Positions 43,679-53,027 of a stretch of 64,000 nucleotides of DNA are shown in pieces. This DNA comes from Sutcliffiella tianshenii (GTDB lineage: Bacteria; Bacillota; Bacilli; Bacillales; Bacillaceae_I). The notes below the pieces were generated by a model. It was not told the origin of the DNA. It searched no databases and saw only the letters and a program-made list of their open reading frames with translations. The position numbers and the translations under genes are program-made. The DNA lies in assembly GCF_016908565.1 (NCBI RefSeq), contig NZ_JAFBED010000003.1, positions 186,001 through 250,000 on the forward strand. The letters run 5' to 3'. How positions within the stretch are numbered: the first letter of the stretch is position 1; the number at the start of each line of letters is the position of its first letter.

Positions 43679-44842
43679 CTATGAATAAAGCAAAATTGAA
43701 TCTGTCCTTCTCTTCCAATCTTCCAAACCGGCTTGCCAGTCAACAGCAACCTCTCTAAAGGAAAGGCCCTGGTCAATCCCCTTTCTCACCTCATCCGTAC
43801 CCCACAGAAGGTCGATGAAAGGATGCATGCCTTCCTTGAACGGCTCAAGCCACTGTGCCTCCCCGCTGTGAACGGCAAAAATGCTATGTAAAAGCTCATA
43901 ACCAAGCCTTGCAACATCGAGCTCCTCTTTGTCCGTGATAACCAATTGCAACCCTCTGCATAAGTCTCCCTGGTGCTTGCTCATGTTCGGTGTGAAAAAT
44001 GCCGGCACAAGCTCCATTCCAGGCAGCTCCTTACGGGAGAAATGCTCCATCACCTTTTCCTGCTTGAACCAGGGAGCCCCGATCCATTCAAATGGCTTCG
44101 TTGTTCCGCGGCCTTCTGATAGGTTCGTTCCTTCAATGAAGCAGCTGATAGGATAATAGAGTGTTGTGGTAAAATGCGGGATATTCGGTGATGGCGGGAT
44201 CCACGGCTGCTGCCAATCCTCGCCCCACATCGAGCGGTTCCAGTTTCCCACTTCATATACATGAAGGTCTGCATCAGGATAATGTTCCTTCTGCAGCAAT
44301 CGTGCGTATTCCCCAACAGTCAACCCTAGGCTCACCGGTAGCTCGTACGGTCCTACAAAAGAGGTGTAAGCTATGTCCAGCACATTCCCGGACACGAGCG
44401 GTGCAATCGGGTTCGGCCGATCCAGTACGACGAAGGAAGTCCCTGTCTCGACACATGCTTCCATCACATTTTTTACGGTTGCAAGGAACGTATAAAAACG
44501 CACCCCGACATCCTGAATATCAAAAAAAATGGCATCTACATCCTCGAGCAATTCTGTAGATACCTTCTTGGTTGGTCCATATAAGCTGTACACGGGAAGC
44601 AAGGTTTTTGGGTCAGTGGTATCCTCCACATGGACGCCTGCCTGGACGTCCCCCCTGATTCCGTGTTCACAGGCGAAAAGCTTTGTCAGTCTGATAGAAT
44701 CTGCTTCATTAAGTGCATCGATCGTGGATTGGAAGCTTGAGGTCATTCCAGTCTGATTGGTTACGAGGGCAATGTTCTTGCCAGCCCAGGCTTCCAAGCC
44801 GTTTTGCAAAAAGCGATCAATGCCATATGTCACCTTTTTCAA
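43679..44842 (-). CDS. namZ: Exo-beta-N-acetylmuramidase NamZ (DUF1343, YbbC-like)
   Basis: This 387-residue protein belongs to DUF1343, whose B. subtilis member NamZ removes terminal MurNAc from the non-reducing end of peptidoglycan saccharides. Motifs: IALVTNQTGM, KLFACEHGIRGDVQAG, IFFDIQDVGVRFYT, VVLDRPNPI and SEGRGTTKPFEWIGAPW. The start is the TTG at 44842 because AGGAGG lies 6 nt upstream. No signal peptide is visible from this start or from the 27-residue upstream extension, in contrast to the secreted B. subtilis enzyme. It sits between the YesL-like gene and nagZ. Confidence 0.93.
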   Translation of the reverse strand: MKKVTYGIDRFLQNGLEAWAGKNIALVTNQTGMTSSFQSTIDALNEADSIRLTKLFACEHGIRGDVQAGVHVEDTTDPKTLLPVYSLYGPTKKVSTELLEDVDAIFFDIQDVGVRFYTFLATVKNVMEACVETGTSFVVLDRPNPIAPLVSGNVLDIAYTSFVGPYELPVSLGLTVGEYARLLQKEHYPDADLHVYEVGNWNRSMWGEDWQQPWIPPSPNIPHFTTTLYYPISCFIEGTNLSEGRGTTKPFEWIGAPWFKQEKVMEHFSRKELPGMELVPAFFTPNMSKHQGDLCRGLQLVITDKEELDVARLGYELLHSIFAVHSGEAQWLEPFKEGMHPFIDLLWGTDEVRKGIDQGLSFREVAVDWQAGLEDWKRRTDSILLYS

Positions 44843-44858
44843 AAGATCCCTCCTCCAT

Positions 44859-45533
44859 TTAGGCACTAACTGGGTTCCAATCTGTATCCTCTTCTTCCGT
44901 TGCGATGACATTGCTTGTGACAATATTGCAGAAGAGCGTGGACAGACTTGGAAACAGGAAAAACAATCCTACTACGGATAGTAGCAATAGACAGAAAATC
45001 GATGTGATCTGCAGGAATGATAGTATCGTATACAGCGGATTTTTCACGAGCAGCTTGACGCTGGTGAAGATGCTGTCCTTTAAGGAGTACTGGAATTTCA
45101 CCAATAATGGGATCGTGTAGATCTGGCTCAGGAAAATCATCCCGCAAAAGTAAGACTGGAAACATGCCAGTGCGAATGCGAATGTTCCGCCGACTTGTGT
45201 GTAGTGCCACCATGATGCAGCGACAATCACGACAAAGAAGGATAGGAACAGGCTGTAGCCTACGCTTGCCAGGAAGTATTTTTTCATGCCTGTGAAAAAC
45301 ATGACGATCACGGATTGGCTTTTATCGAGTAGAAGCTGCTGGACAGCCCATGCCGCCCCCACGAAAATCGGTCCGCTTACGAGCATTACGTAAAAAATAG
45401 AGTATGGCAATTGGATGAGAAAGAAGGACGGACTTAGCACCGTTACGACCAAAAAGCTGATGAATACCATCGCTACTATGTGTTTGTAGTACTCTCTTCC
45501 TGTTACGCGTAAAATATGTGTCAATCCATCCAT
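44859..45533 (-). CDS. YesL/DUF624-like membrane protein
   Basis: This 224-residue protein has five or six membrane helices, e.g. HIVAMVFISFLVVTVLSPSF, FLASVGYSLFLSFFVVIVAA and ILSFLQITSIFCLLLLSVVG. The pattern and its place beside a carbohydrate ABC transporter fit the YesL (DUF624) family, whose role is unknown. The ATG at 45533 (AAGGAG 10 nt upstream) is used. A longer frame upstream runs through a dispersed repeat (45569-45693) and would give a basic, low-complexity extension, so it is rejected. It ends 16 bp before namZ. Confidence 0.7.
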   Translation of the reverse strand: MDGLTHILRVTGREYYKHIVAMVFISFLVVTVLSPSFFLIQLPYSIFYVMLVSGPIFVGAAWAVQQLLLDKSQSVIVMFFTGMKKYFLASVGYSLFLSFFVVIVAASWWHYTQVGGTFAFALACFQSYFCGMIFLSQIYTIPLLVKFQYSLKDSIFTSVKLLVKNPLYTILSFLQITSIFCLLLLSVVGLFFLFPSLSTLFCNIVTSNVIATEEEDTDWNPVSA

Positions 45534-45568
45534 CTGCATTCTCTCCTTTAGATTATCTCTTTGAGGCA

Positions 45569-45693
45569 CCGCTGTTGATTTCCGTGCAAGTCTTCGCTTT
45601 CCGCGGGCGGGTGGGGAGCCTCCTCGGCTTACGCCTGTGGGGTCTCCCCGACTCCGCTTTTCCCGCAGGAGTCTTCGACTTGCGCTCCAATCA
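45569..45693. repeat. Dispersed Bacillaceae intergenic repeat (~125 bp)
   Basis: The sequence has GCTGTTGATTTCCGTGCAAG at one end, CTTTCCGCGGGCGGG inside, a GGGGTCTCCCC inverted core and CCCGCAGGAGTC followed by GACTTGCGCTCCAATCA at the other end. The GCAAGTC/GACTTGC ends are inverted repeats. I know this GC-rich element as a high-copy repeat in many Bacillus genomes; its function is unknown. Here it sits between the ATPase and YesL-like genes of one operon. Confidence 0.75.
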
Positions 45694-45740
45694 CCAGCTA
45701 GAGACGTTTTAAAATTCAAAACACTACTTTTACATAATTT

Positions 45741-46850
45741 CTAAAAAATCCTCAACTCAGTCTCTCGGTCAAACAGGTGCATTTTATCCAGGTTGAAAAC
45801 GAATGATTTTTCCTCCAGTGGGCGGATGAAGCTTTCGCCGCTTACTTTGGCGGTGATCATGCGTTCTCCCATTGTGAAGTATACGAGGTTTTCCCCGCCT
45901 AGGTGTTCTATTGCCTTTACTTTGATGTTCGCTTTGTTGTCTGTCGGGACGGTAAAGGCGAATTCTTCATCATAGATGTCTTCCGGACGCAAGCCAAGCA
46001 CGACGTTTTTGCCGACATAGCCTTTGTATTGTTTTACAAGGGCTTCAGGAATGGTGAATGTCAATTCTCCCACACGAAGCTTGTTCTCTGACTCTAGTAT
46101 AGCATCAAAGAAGTTCATTGGTGGAGACCCAATGAATCCCGCGACGAACATATTTGCCGGGTTGCGGTACAGGTCTCTTGGTGAAGCGATCTGCTGGATT
46201 TCCCCTTTGTTCATGACGACAATCCTTTCGCCAAGTGTCATGGCCTCGACCTGGTCATGCGTTACATACACGATGGTTGCCCCGAGGCGCTGGTGCAGCT
46301 CGGCAAGCTCGATTCGCATCTGTACGCGCAGTTTGGCATCGAGGTTTGAAAGCGGCTCATCGAAAAGGAATACCTTCGGGTTACGTACGATTGCACGTCC
46401 CACTGCCACCCTTTGACGCTGTCCTCCGCTAAGCTCCTTCGGCTTGCGGTCCAAGAGTTCATCTAGTCCAAGGATTTTTGATGCATACTCGATCTTTTCC
46501 TTGATTTCCTCTTTGGATGTTTTCATATTTTTCAATCCGAATGCAAGATTCTGCTCGATCGTCATATGCGGATACAAGGCATAGTCCTGGAATACCATCG
46601 CGATGTCGCGGTCTTTTGGATGCATATTGTTGACCACTTTGTCGCCGATGTAGATGTTGCCTGATGTTTGGCGCTCAAGGCCCGCGATCATGCGAAGGGA
46701 GGTCGTTTTACCGCAGCCGGACGGGCCTACGAAAACAAGAAACTCCTTATCTTTTATTTCAAAGGTTGCGTCGTTGACAGCAGTGAATGTGCCGCCACGT
46801 TTATCGTCCACGAATGTTTTCGTTACGTTTTCTATTTTTATACTTGCCAT
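45741..46850 (-). CDS. ugpC: Carbohydrate ABC transporter ATP-binding protein, UgpC/MsmX type
   Basis: This 369-residue ATPase has Walker [10 protein letters not shown] (~42-50), Q-loop [12 protein letters not shown], signature LSGGQRQRV, Walker B VFLFDEP and H-loop VYVTHD. The C-terminal OB-like regulatory domain (residues ~240-369; [20 protein letters not shown]) is the MalK/MsmX type. In B. subtilis one MsmX serves several importers; here a dedicated copy lies inside the operon. It follows the inner permease gene by 11 bp. Confidence 0.92.
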   Translation of the reverse strand: MASIKIENVTKTFVDDKRGGTFTAVNDATFEIKDKEFLVFVGPSGCGKTTSLRMIAGLERQTSGNIYIGDKVVNNMHPKDRDIAMVFQDYALYPHMTIEQNLAFGLKNMKTSKEEIKEKIEYASKILGLDELLDRKPKELSGGQRQRVAVGRAIVRNPKVFLFDEPLSNLDAKLRVQMRIELAELHQRLGATIVYVTHDQVEAMTLGERIVVMNKGEIQQIASPRDLYRNPANMFVAGFIGSPPMNFFDAILESENKLRVGELTFTIPEALVKQYKGYVGKNVVLGLRPEDIYDEEFAFTVPTDNKANIKVKAIEHLGGENLVYFTMGERMITAKVSGESFIRPLEEKSFVFNLDKMHLFDRETELRIF

Positions 46851-46861
46851 ACCTTAAACAC

Positions 46862-47758
46862 CTATCCTTTCACTGCACCGATTGTAATACCCTGTAGGAA
46901 GTAACGCTGTAGGGCAAAGAATAATATAAACATTGGCAATGCCGCGAGTACCGATCCTGCCATCATCGCCCCGTAATCTGTTGCGTCCTGGAACTTGAAG
47001 CTTGCAAGTCCGACCTGGATCGTCCTCATGGAGCTTGATTGCGTCACAAGGAATGGCCAGAAGAATTCATTCCAAGTCGATACGAACGTAAAGATTGCAA
47101 GTACCGCGACCCCAGGCTTTGAGATGGGAAGAATGACTTTTCGGAAGATGCCGAACTCGCTGCAGCCATCGATTCGCGCTGCCTGGATAAGTGTCGTCGG
47201 CAAGGTCGACATGTATTGCTTCATCAGGAAGATATTCCCGACCACTGTGAACATTGGTAGCATGATTGCAAGATATGTATCCACCAAGCCGAAGATGTTC
47301 ACGACCATGATGTACACCGGGATCAAGGTAACTTGAGCCGGGATCATCATCGTACCAAGCAAGAGCCAGAAAATCGTTTTTCTGCCCGGGAAGCTCAGTT
47401 TCGCAAAAGCATATCCTGCGAGTGATGAGAACACGACGTTGGATAAAGTCAGTACACTAGAAACGAACAAGCTGTTCATCAGCCAGCGGACTGCGTCTGT
47501 TTCCGTCAAGAAACGGATATAGGTTGCCAGGGTCACCTTGGAAGGGAACCATTCAGGCTTAAAGGATGCTGACACCGTAGTATCCCGGAAGGAGGAAATC
47601 ACCATCCAATAGAGCGGGATGATGGTCAGCACCACCCAGAACAAAAGGATCGCCCAACTTAGTACACTGTAGACCTTTTTGCGCTGATTTCTTGCCTTCT
47701 CTCTTTTGATGGCAAGCTCTGCATATTGTGCATTGTTTGTATTGGTTGCTGGTTGCAT
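46862..47758 (-). CDS. ABC transporter permease, MalG type
   Basis: This 298-residue inner-membrane protein has six helices and the cytosolic EAA-type loop AARIDGCSEFGIFRKVILPISKP (split at residues ~195-217), which contacts the ATPase. The N-terminal cytosolic extension (~25 residues, Lys/Arg-rich) is typical of CUT1 sugar importers. AAAGGAGG lies 8 nt before the ATG. It pairs with the MalF-type permease 18 bp upstream. Confidence 0.92.
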   Translation of the reverse strand: MQPATNTNNAQYAELAIKREKARNQRKKVYSVLSWAILLFWVVLTIIPLYWMVISSFRDTTVSASFKPEWFPSKVTLATYIRFLTETDAVRWLMNSLFVSSVLTLSNVVFSSLAGYAFAKLSFPGRKTIFWLLLGTMMIPAQVTLIPVYIMVVNIFGLVDTYLAIMLPMFTVVGNIFLMKQYMSTLPTTLIQAARIDGCSEFGIFRKVILPISKPGVAVLAIFTFVSTWNEFFWPFLVTQSSSMRTIQVGLASFKFQDATDYGAMMAGSVLAALPMFILFFALQRYFLQGITIGAVKG

Positions 47759-47776
47759 AAAGATGTTCCTCCTTTC

Positions 47777-48694
47777 CTAGAACTCCACGTCAGATGACAT
47801 GACTTTGAATTGAATGACGGATGCCAGGATAATGACCGCTCCAAGCACAAATGATTCTGCTGCTGCCAGACCGAACTGGTAGTACTGGAATGCATGTGTA
47901 TAGATGAGGTAGGCGATGGTGGTCGTTGCAAAGTTCGGACCACCCTGGGTCATGAGGTAGATGCTCATGAACACCTGGAAGCTCATGATGATTCCAGTTA
48001 CCAATAGGTAGAGCGTAGTAGGTTTCAATAATGGCCATGTAATATTACGGAATTTCGACCATTCAGAAGCATGGTCGATGTCTGCTGCTTCATAAAGGGA
48101 TTTCGGTATGCCGCCCATTGCAGCCAAGTAAAGGATAATACCGGCGCCGTGTCCAGTCAGATAGGACATTAGCATAATAGAAAGCAATGCTGTAGAGCTT
48201 TGCCCAAGCCACATGATATTGTCGAACCCGAGCATCTCAAGGAACATATTGAAAAGTCCCGCTTTTGTTGGATCATAAATCCAGAACCATACAAGCGCTA
48301 CCGTCACTCCTGATGCTACCGTTGGCAAGTAAAGTGCCGCTTTGAAAAATGTCTGCGCCTTTTTTGCACGCGGAAAAATCAATACTGCCAGGAATAAAGT
48401 GATTGCGACGTTCACCGGAACTGTACCTACTGTGAAAACGAAAGTGTTCCACATTGCTTTCCAGAAGATATCGTCGTTTACCATCGTTTTATAGTTGTCT
48501 AAGCCTACCCAGGTGGAGCCGAGTACATGGTATTTTTGAAAACTCATGACAAGGGCATAGCCGACAGGGAATAGCGTAAACATGAGAAACAGGATGATTG
48601 GGACTGCGATAAATGCGTAGCACCAGCCATAATCTTTTATAAATTGGGAGAAATTGAATTTTTTCGATACGGAGACCGCTGATTGGTTTGGCAT
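47777..48694 (-). CDS. ABC transporter permease, MalF type
   Basis: This 305-residue permease has six helices and the EAA loop YEAADIDHASEWSKFRNITW. It forms the channel with the MalG-type partner for the sugar bound by the lipoprotein encoded upstream. GGAGGTG lies 12 nt before the ATG. The 120-bp gap before it contains a hairpin that may reduce permease expression relative to the binding protein. Confidence 0.92.
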   Translation of the reverse strand: MPNQSAVSVSKKFNFSQFIKDYGWCYAFIAVPIILFLMFTLFPVGYALVMSFQKYHVLGSTWVGLDNYKTMVNDDIFWKAMWNTFVFTVGTVPVNVAITLFLAVLIFPRAKKAQTFFKAALYLPTVASGVTVALVWFWIYDPTKAGLFNMFLEMLGFDNIMWLGQSSTALLSIMLMSYLTGHGAGIILYLAAMGGIPKSLYEAADIDHASEWSKFRNITWPLLKPTTLYLLVTGIIMSFQVFMSIYLMTQGGPNFATTTIAYLIYTHAFQYYQFGLAAAESFVLGAVIILASVIQFKVMSSDVEF

Positions 48695-48775
48695 TGTCTA
48701 CACTTACACCTCCAGATATAAGGTGGCTGTTTTCGCTTCTGTAGATAAGAAAGGAAACAAGACCTTTAAAATAAA

Positions 48776-48804
48776 AGAGGAAGAGCAGTTACGCTCCCTC
48801 CTCT
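48776..48804 (-). terminator. Intra-operon hairpin after the binding-protein gene
   Basis: AGAGGAGGGAGC...GCTCTTCCTCT with a TTTTATTTT tail on the minus strand. Such a structure between a binding-protein gene and its permeases usually sets the stoichiometry. Confidence 0.65.
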
Positions 48805-48814
48805 TCCTTATGGC

Positions 48815-50134
48815 TTACTGGGAGAAAATAGCTTCGCCCTTAGTTTTGAATTCTTCCGCCGCCTCTTCAGGAGTAAGTTCTCCGCTTAATAGACCTTGGA
48901 ATGTAGGGATGACGACTTCAGTACGGAAGCGGTCATCTTTTGCTGCTGCCGCTGCAGATGCATTGCTTGGTGGTAAAACGTGAGAAGCCAACACTTCTGC
49001 TGCAACTTTATTGTAAGGTGCAAGCGGCATTTCAAACTTGCCTTCCGCATCCTTATGAACCTGTGGTAATGCAAGTGCTGCCGCTGCTTTTCCAGCTTCT
49101 GCACTTGTTAGGTGCTCAAGTACCTTCACACTGTTTTTCATGTGATCTTCCTTGGCATTCTTCTGAGTGAACATCATGTAACCTTCAGAACCACCGAATG
49201 ATACTTGCTCTTCACCTTCGTTATGAGGGATTGGAAGAAGAACAAAGTTCACTTCTTTCCCTTCGATTTTACCATCTTTGATTTCCTGGTTGTGAAGTTC
49301 TACAACAGGGTCAAAGTAAGGGATCGCACGTCCGAAGAACATTGCTTGGTAGTTATAGAAAAGCTCCATACGTTTCGCAGGATCTACTGCTGCAGTTTCC
49401 TTAGGCATGATTCCAGAGTCTACAAGGCTCTTGATGTATTCCATCGTTTCAAGGATCTTATCGTCGTTCCATGTGATGCCATCTTCTGTGTAACGGTTTG
49501 GCAATCCATTGTTCATTGCAAGGTGAACCAATAGCTCTTCGTTGTTTCCTTGGAATACGAAGCCATATCTGTCATCACCGTTTTCAGTCTTTCCAACGCC
49601 TTTCTTAGCCAGTTCTTGGAATTCCTTCCAAGTCCAGCCTTCTTGTTGGATTTTTTCATAATCAATGCCAGCCTCATCTAGAAGCTGTTTATTTCCACCC
49701 CATACATGCAAGAACATGTAGATTGGAAGACCGTAAAGTTTGTCTTCGATTTTCATGTAGTCCAACGCAACTTGGTTGTAGTCATCTTTTGATACATTCA
49801 ATTTGTCGTCTAGTGGTACTAGCAATCCTGAATCCACATATTTACCTTGTGGCTTACCGAAGTAGATATCCGGTGGATTACCGGAGTTCAATGCGATATC
49901 GAATTTTTGCGGACCTTCAGCCCAGCTAAGTACTTCATACTCGATTTCGATGTTTTCGTTTTCCTTTTTGAAAGATTCAACTAGTTCTTTCAGTTCTGCT
50001 TCGTACTCACCATGCACCGGATAGGTCCAAACCTTTACAACATCCTTTTTATCGGATGAAGAACTGTTGGAACAACCAAGGATAATGGAAGCAACGAGCA
50101 ACATGACCATTGCTAAACTTAAACCCCTTTTCAT
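48815..50134 (-). CDS. Extracellular sugar-binding lipoprotein of ABC transporter
   Basis: This 439-residue protein has a lipoprotein signal (LAMVMLLVASIILGC, Cys ~21) followed by a Ser-rich spacer and a family 1 solute-binding fold (VVKVWTYPVHGEYEAELKEL, NPPDIYFGKPQGKYVDSGLL, LPIYMFLHVWGGNKQLLDEAG). It delivers a saccharide to the two permeases. Location between murQ and the permeases indicates a MurNAc- or GlcNAc-MurNAc-containing ligand. The ATG at 50134 has GGGGG 8 nt upstream; a TTG 6 nt earlier is less well placed. Confidence 0.92.
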   Translation of the reverse strand: MKRGLSLAMVMLLVASIILGCSNSSSSDKKDVVKVWTYPVHGEYEAELKELVESFKKENENIEIEYEVLSWAEGPQKFDIALNSGNPPDIYFGKPQGKYVDSGLLVPLDDKLNVSKDDYNQVALDYMKIEDKLYGLPIYMFLHVWGGNKQLLDEAGIDYEKIQQEGWTWKEFQELAKKGVGKTENGDDRYGFVFQGNNEELLVHLAMNNGLPNRYTEDGITWNDDKILETMEYIKSLVDSGIMPKETAAVDPAKRMELFYNYQAMFFGRAIPYFDPVVELHNQEIKDGKIEGKEVNFVLLPIPHNEGEEQVSFGGSEGYMMFTQKNAKEDHMKNSVKVLEHLTSAEAGKAAAALALPQVHKDAEGKFEMPLAPYNKVAAEVLASHVLPPSNASAAAAAKDDRFRTEVVIPTFQGLLSGELTPEEAAEEFKTKGEAIFSQ

Positions 50135-50157
50135 TTCCAATTCCCCCTTGAAAATTA

Positions 50158-51069
50158 TTATTTATTATAAGCCTTTATAGCCTTATAAACGAATCCCTTC
50201 GCGTCACTTAGCAGTTCTGCCGCTTTCACGGCATCCACCTGACACGTATGCATGATGATGGCCACTTTCGGGTTTCCTTCTGAAAGGTCAAACAATGTTG
50301 TCGCTTCCTCCAAGGAACATCCCGTCACCTGCTGGATGATGCGTTTTGCCCTGTCCACAAGCTTTTTATTCAAAGGCTGGACATCGACCATCAGGTTATT
50401 GAACACCTTGCCTATCTTCACCATGGAAGTGGTGGTGATCATATTCAACACAAGCTTCTGTGTAGTACCCGCTTTCATTCTGGTTGAACCGGTAATCACT
50501 TCCGGCCCTACTTCTATATTAATCTTGTAATCTGCTACAGCATTGAGTGTAGCATCCTTTGTACAAGTGAAGGATACCGTTTTGGCTCCTAGCTCTTTTG
50601 CCTGTTTCAATGCGCCGATGACATATGGTGCACGGCCGCTTGCGGTGATGCCGATGACAACATCGTGCAATCTGACACCATGCTGCTTGATGTCATTCGC
50701 CCCTAATTCCTCACTGTCCTCTGCACCTTCCACCGCTTTAAAGATGGCAGGCTCGCCGCCAGCGATGATCGCCTTCACCATTTCAGGCGGGGTGCCATAG
50801 GTCGGAGGGCATTCTGAAGCATCAAGAATCCCGATTCTTCCGGATGTGCCCGCTCCTACATAGAATAGGCGACCGCCTGATTCAAAGGATTGCACCACCT
50901 GGTCGACGACTTTTGCGATGCTCGGGATTTCCTTTTGGATATGCATCGGTACTGATTGGTCTTCTTCATTGATGATCGAGAGTATCTCTTCTGTTGCTTT
51001 TCTATCAATCTGGGTTGTTTTTCCGTTTTGCTGCTCTGTCACCAGATTCTGTAAGTTTTCTAATCCCAT
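50158..51069 (-). CDS. murQ: N-acetylmuramic acid 6-phosphate etherase MurQ
   Basis: This 303-residue SIS-domain enzyme removes D-lactate from MurNAc-6-P to yield GlcNAc-6-P. Motifs: GRLFYVGAGTSGRIGILDASECPPTYGT (residues ~81-108, in part), GITASGRAPYVIGAL and GSTRMKAGTTQKLVLNM, with the catalytic Glu in ECPPTYG. The C-terminal UBA-like helix region (CSLEEATTLFDLSEGNPKVAI) is present. AAAGGTG lies 9 nt before the ATG. The released lactate could feed the lut/glc systems of the same window, though these are not co-regulated by any visible site. Confidence 0.96.
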   Translation of the reverse strand: MGLENLQNLVTEQQNGKTTQIDRKATEEILSIINEEDQSVPMHIQKEIPSIAKVVDQVVQSFESGGRLFYVGAGTSGRIGILDASECPPTYGTPPEMVKAIIAGGEPAIFKAVEGAEDSEELGANDIKQHGVRLHDVVIGITASGRAPYVIGALKQAKELGAKTVSFTCTKDATLNAVADYKINIEVGPEVITGSTRMKAGTTQKLVLNMITTTSMVKIGKVFNNLMVDVQPLNKKLVDRAKRIIQQVTGCSLEEATTLFDLSEGNPKVAIIMHTCQVDAVKAAELLSDAKGFVYKAIKAYNK

Positions 51070-51096
51070 TTATCACATCACCTTTTTAGTGTGTAT

Positions 51097-51954
51097 TCAT
51101 TCTGAGCGATAGGCTTTCTGAACCGCTTCCCGTGAACGTTTCAAATAAGCTACCGATTGATCAAAGTCTCTTGCTGCCACTGCAGTAAACAGGATATCGA
51201 TCACATTCAGCTGCGAAATCCTTGAAGAGGTTGCCGCACTCCGGATGGAAGATTCCATGGAAGAAATGCATAAGGTTATGTCTGCAAGCTCCTTTAATGA
51301 ATTCGAACCATATTTTGTGATCGCAATCGTCTTCGCTCCCGTTTCCTTCGCCTGCCTGATTGCCGCAAGCGTGTGGCTCGTTTCGCCCGAATACGATATC
51401 CCCACTGCAACATCCGTATTGGTCAGCGTTGCTGCAGATGTCAGCTGGATATGGGTATCGGCATATGCCGTACAAAGCTTATTTATTCTCATGAACTTCT
51501 GCTGGGCATCCTGAGCTATCAACTGGGAGGCGCCCACACCATAGAAGTCGATGCGATTGGAGGTATGTAAATAATGTACCGCCGCTTCCACCTCATCTTT
51601 ATCCAATAGATGAAGTGTATCCCTTAAAGAAAGCACGTTGTTTTCCGTAATCGTCTTCATAAAAGTGGGGATGTCATCGTTGTCCTTGAACTCGTGGTAT
51701 TCTTCCTGTTCCTTCTCAAACGATGTCATATCCCCGGCTATCCGGAGCTTCAGTTCTTTATAGCCATCCAAGCCGATCTTTTTACAGAGGCGAATGATGG
51801 CTGCCTGGCTCGAATCACTTTTCTCCGCGAGTTCCTTGACCGAAAGAGTGACCACTTCTCTTGGATTTTCTAAAATAAATGTTGCTGCATTTCGTTCTGC
51901 CGGATTAATTGCAGACAGTGCCTGACGCAGACGTAACAATCCACCATTCATCAT
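51097..51954 (-). CDS. murR: MurR/RpiR family transcriptional regulator
   Basis: This 285-residue protein has an N-terminal HTH_6 domain (VKELAEKSDSSQAAIIRLCKKIGLDGY) and a C-terminal SIS domain (NRIDFYGVGASQLIAQDAQQK and VGISYSGETSHTLAAI) that would bind MurNAc-6-P or GlcNAc-6-P. It lies inside the operon between the kinase gene and murQ. A 21-bp palindrome at 53028-53048 upstream of the operon is a good candidate for its operator. Whether it represses or activates is not shown. Confidence 0.92.
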   Translation of the reverse strand: MMNGGLLRLRQALSAINPAERNAATFILENPREVVTLSVKELAEKSDSSQAAIIRLCKKIGLDGYKELKLRIAGDMTSFEKEQEEYHEFKDNDDIPTFMKTITENNVLSLRDTLHLLDKDEVEAAVHYLHTSNRIDFYGVGASQLIAQDAQQKFMRINKLCTAYADTHIQLTSAATLTNTDVAVGISYSGETSHTLAAIRQAKETGAKTIAITKYGSNSLKELADITLCISSMESSIRSAATSSRISQLNVIDILFTAVAARDFDQSVAYLKRSREAVQKAYRSE

Positions 51955-51964
51955 TGACCACCCT

Positions 51965-52945
51965 TTACTTGCTTCTTTCTCTTACTTCTTTTTCAAACAC
52001 CTCAGTGAAGGTTGGTGCTACATCATGCTTTCCGATCTTGATCGCCGCATAGATGGCACCTGCAATCGGCGGCAAGGATGGAAGCGTAAAAGCAAAAGGA
52101 TGCTTTTGCTTTGCGGCTTCCTCCACAAGATAGGATTGCATCACGCGTGAATGCTGAATGATGCCGCCTGTCAGTACAATCGGAAACTTCTCGTCTCCCG
52201 AATTTTCACGGTGCAGCTTTTCATAAAGCGTATGGATCTCCTTCAGCATGCAGGCTGCAGCTTCTTTTTGGATGTCCACACATACCTGATTTCCTTTGTT
52301 TGAAAAAGAAATAACGATGCTTCCGAGCGACGCGACCCTGTCCCTTGTTTTCCGCAGTTCGTAGACCAGGGAGACAATTTCGCTCATGGCAGTCACGCCA
52401 AAGTGTGTGAGAACCGCTTTAGTCAGTTTACAAGGTGCATCCCCTTTGTCATATCTTTCAAAGACATAGTCAAGGAGTCGCTTGCCGATGGAAAAGCCGC
52501 TGCTGCCGTCCTGGATGAGATAGCCCCATCCACCGACCCGTGCCCGTTCCTCTTTGTCATTGATGCCAAAGCTGATCGATCCGGTACCGGATATACAGAC
52601 AATTCCCGGCTTCCCCTTCGTCTCGGAGTAAAGTGCCGTGATTGCGTCGTTATCGATGACAATGGTCGGTTCCTCACCTGTTATCTCCCTGAGCAGGGAC
52701 AAAAACCATTCCTTCTTTCCGCCGCTTTCCACACCTGATATTCCTGCAAAGACAACATCCTCTTTTGTAAGCGGTTTCTTGAGTGTGAAAAAATAAAAAA
52801 GCTTTTTCAGTTCCTTCTTGACTGTTTCATAATCGGAACTGTTGGGGTTTGTAGGGCCAACGGTAGCTTCTGCAAGGATTCTCCCTTGTTCATCCACGAC
52901 CATTCCTGTTGTTTTCGTGCCCCCGCCATCCAATCCAATGATCAT
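51965..52945 (-). CDS. BadF/BadG/BcrA-type N-acetylhexosamine (GlcNAc/MurNAc) kinase
   Basis: This 326-residue ASKHA-fold kinase shows the phosphate-1 motif IIGLDGGGTKTTGMV (2-16), VIDNDAITALY (~97-107), the adenosine/phosphate-2 motif CISGTGSISFGIN and the late VLTGGIIQHS. It is similar to the Clostridium MurK type, which phosphorylates both MurNAc and GlcNAc. Since the operon uses an ABC importer and no PTS, this enzyme would make the MurNAc-6-P needed by MurQ. It is first in the operon, 41 bp after a consensus promoter region. Confidence 0.9.
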   Translation of the reverse strand: MIIGLDGGGTKTTGMVVDEQGRILAEATVGPTNPNSSDYETVKKELKKLFYFFTLKKPLTKEDVVFAGISGVESGGKKEWFLSLLREITGEEPTIVIDNDAITALYSETKGKPGIVCISGTGSISFGINDKEERARVGGWGYLIQDGSSGFSIGKRLLDYVFERYDKGDAPCKLTKAVLTHFGVTAMSEIVSLVYELRKTRDRVASLGSIVISFSNKGNQVCVDIQKEAAACMLKEIHTLYEKLHRENSGDEKFPIVLTGGIIQHSRVMQSYLVEEAAKQKHPFAFTLPSLPPIAGAIYAAIKIGKHDVAPTFTEVFEKEVRERSK

Positions 52946-52985
52946 GCTCTAGCGCCCCTTAATCTGACAAATTGCTCTTGTACTA

Positions 52986-53014
52986 AGTATAGTACCGGTG
53001 ATATTCAGTGTCAA
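52986..53014 (-). promoter_or_regulatory. Consensus SigA promoter of the peptidoglycan-sugar operon
   Basis: On the minus strand TTGACA (53014-53009), a 17-bp spacer, and TATACT (52991-52986), about 40 bp before the kinase start codon. Confidence 0.85.
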
Positions 53015-53027
53015 TAATATTTTTATT

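Noticed and set aside
45534-45719. N-terminal extension of the YesL-like protein
   Set aside because: It translates a dispersed intergenic repeat into a basic low-complexity stretch; a good ribosome binding site exists at the later ATG 45533.
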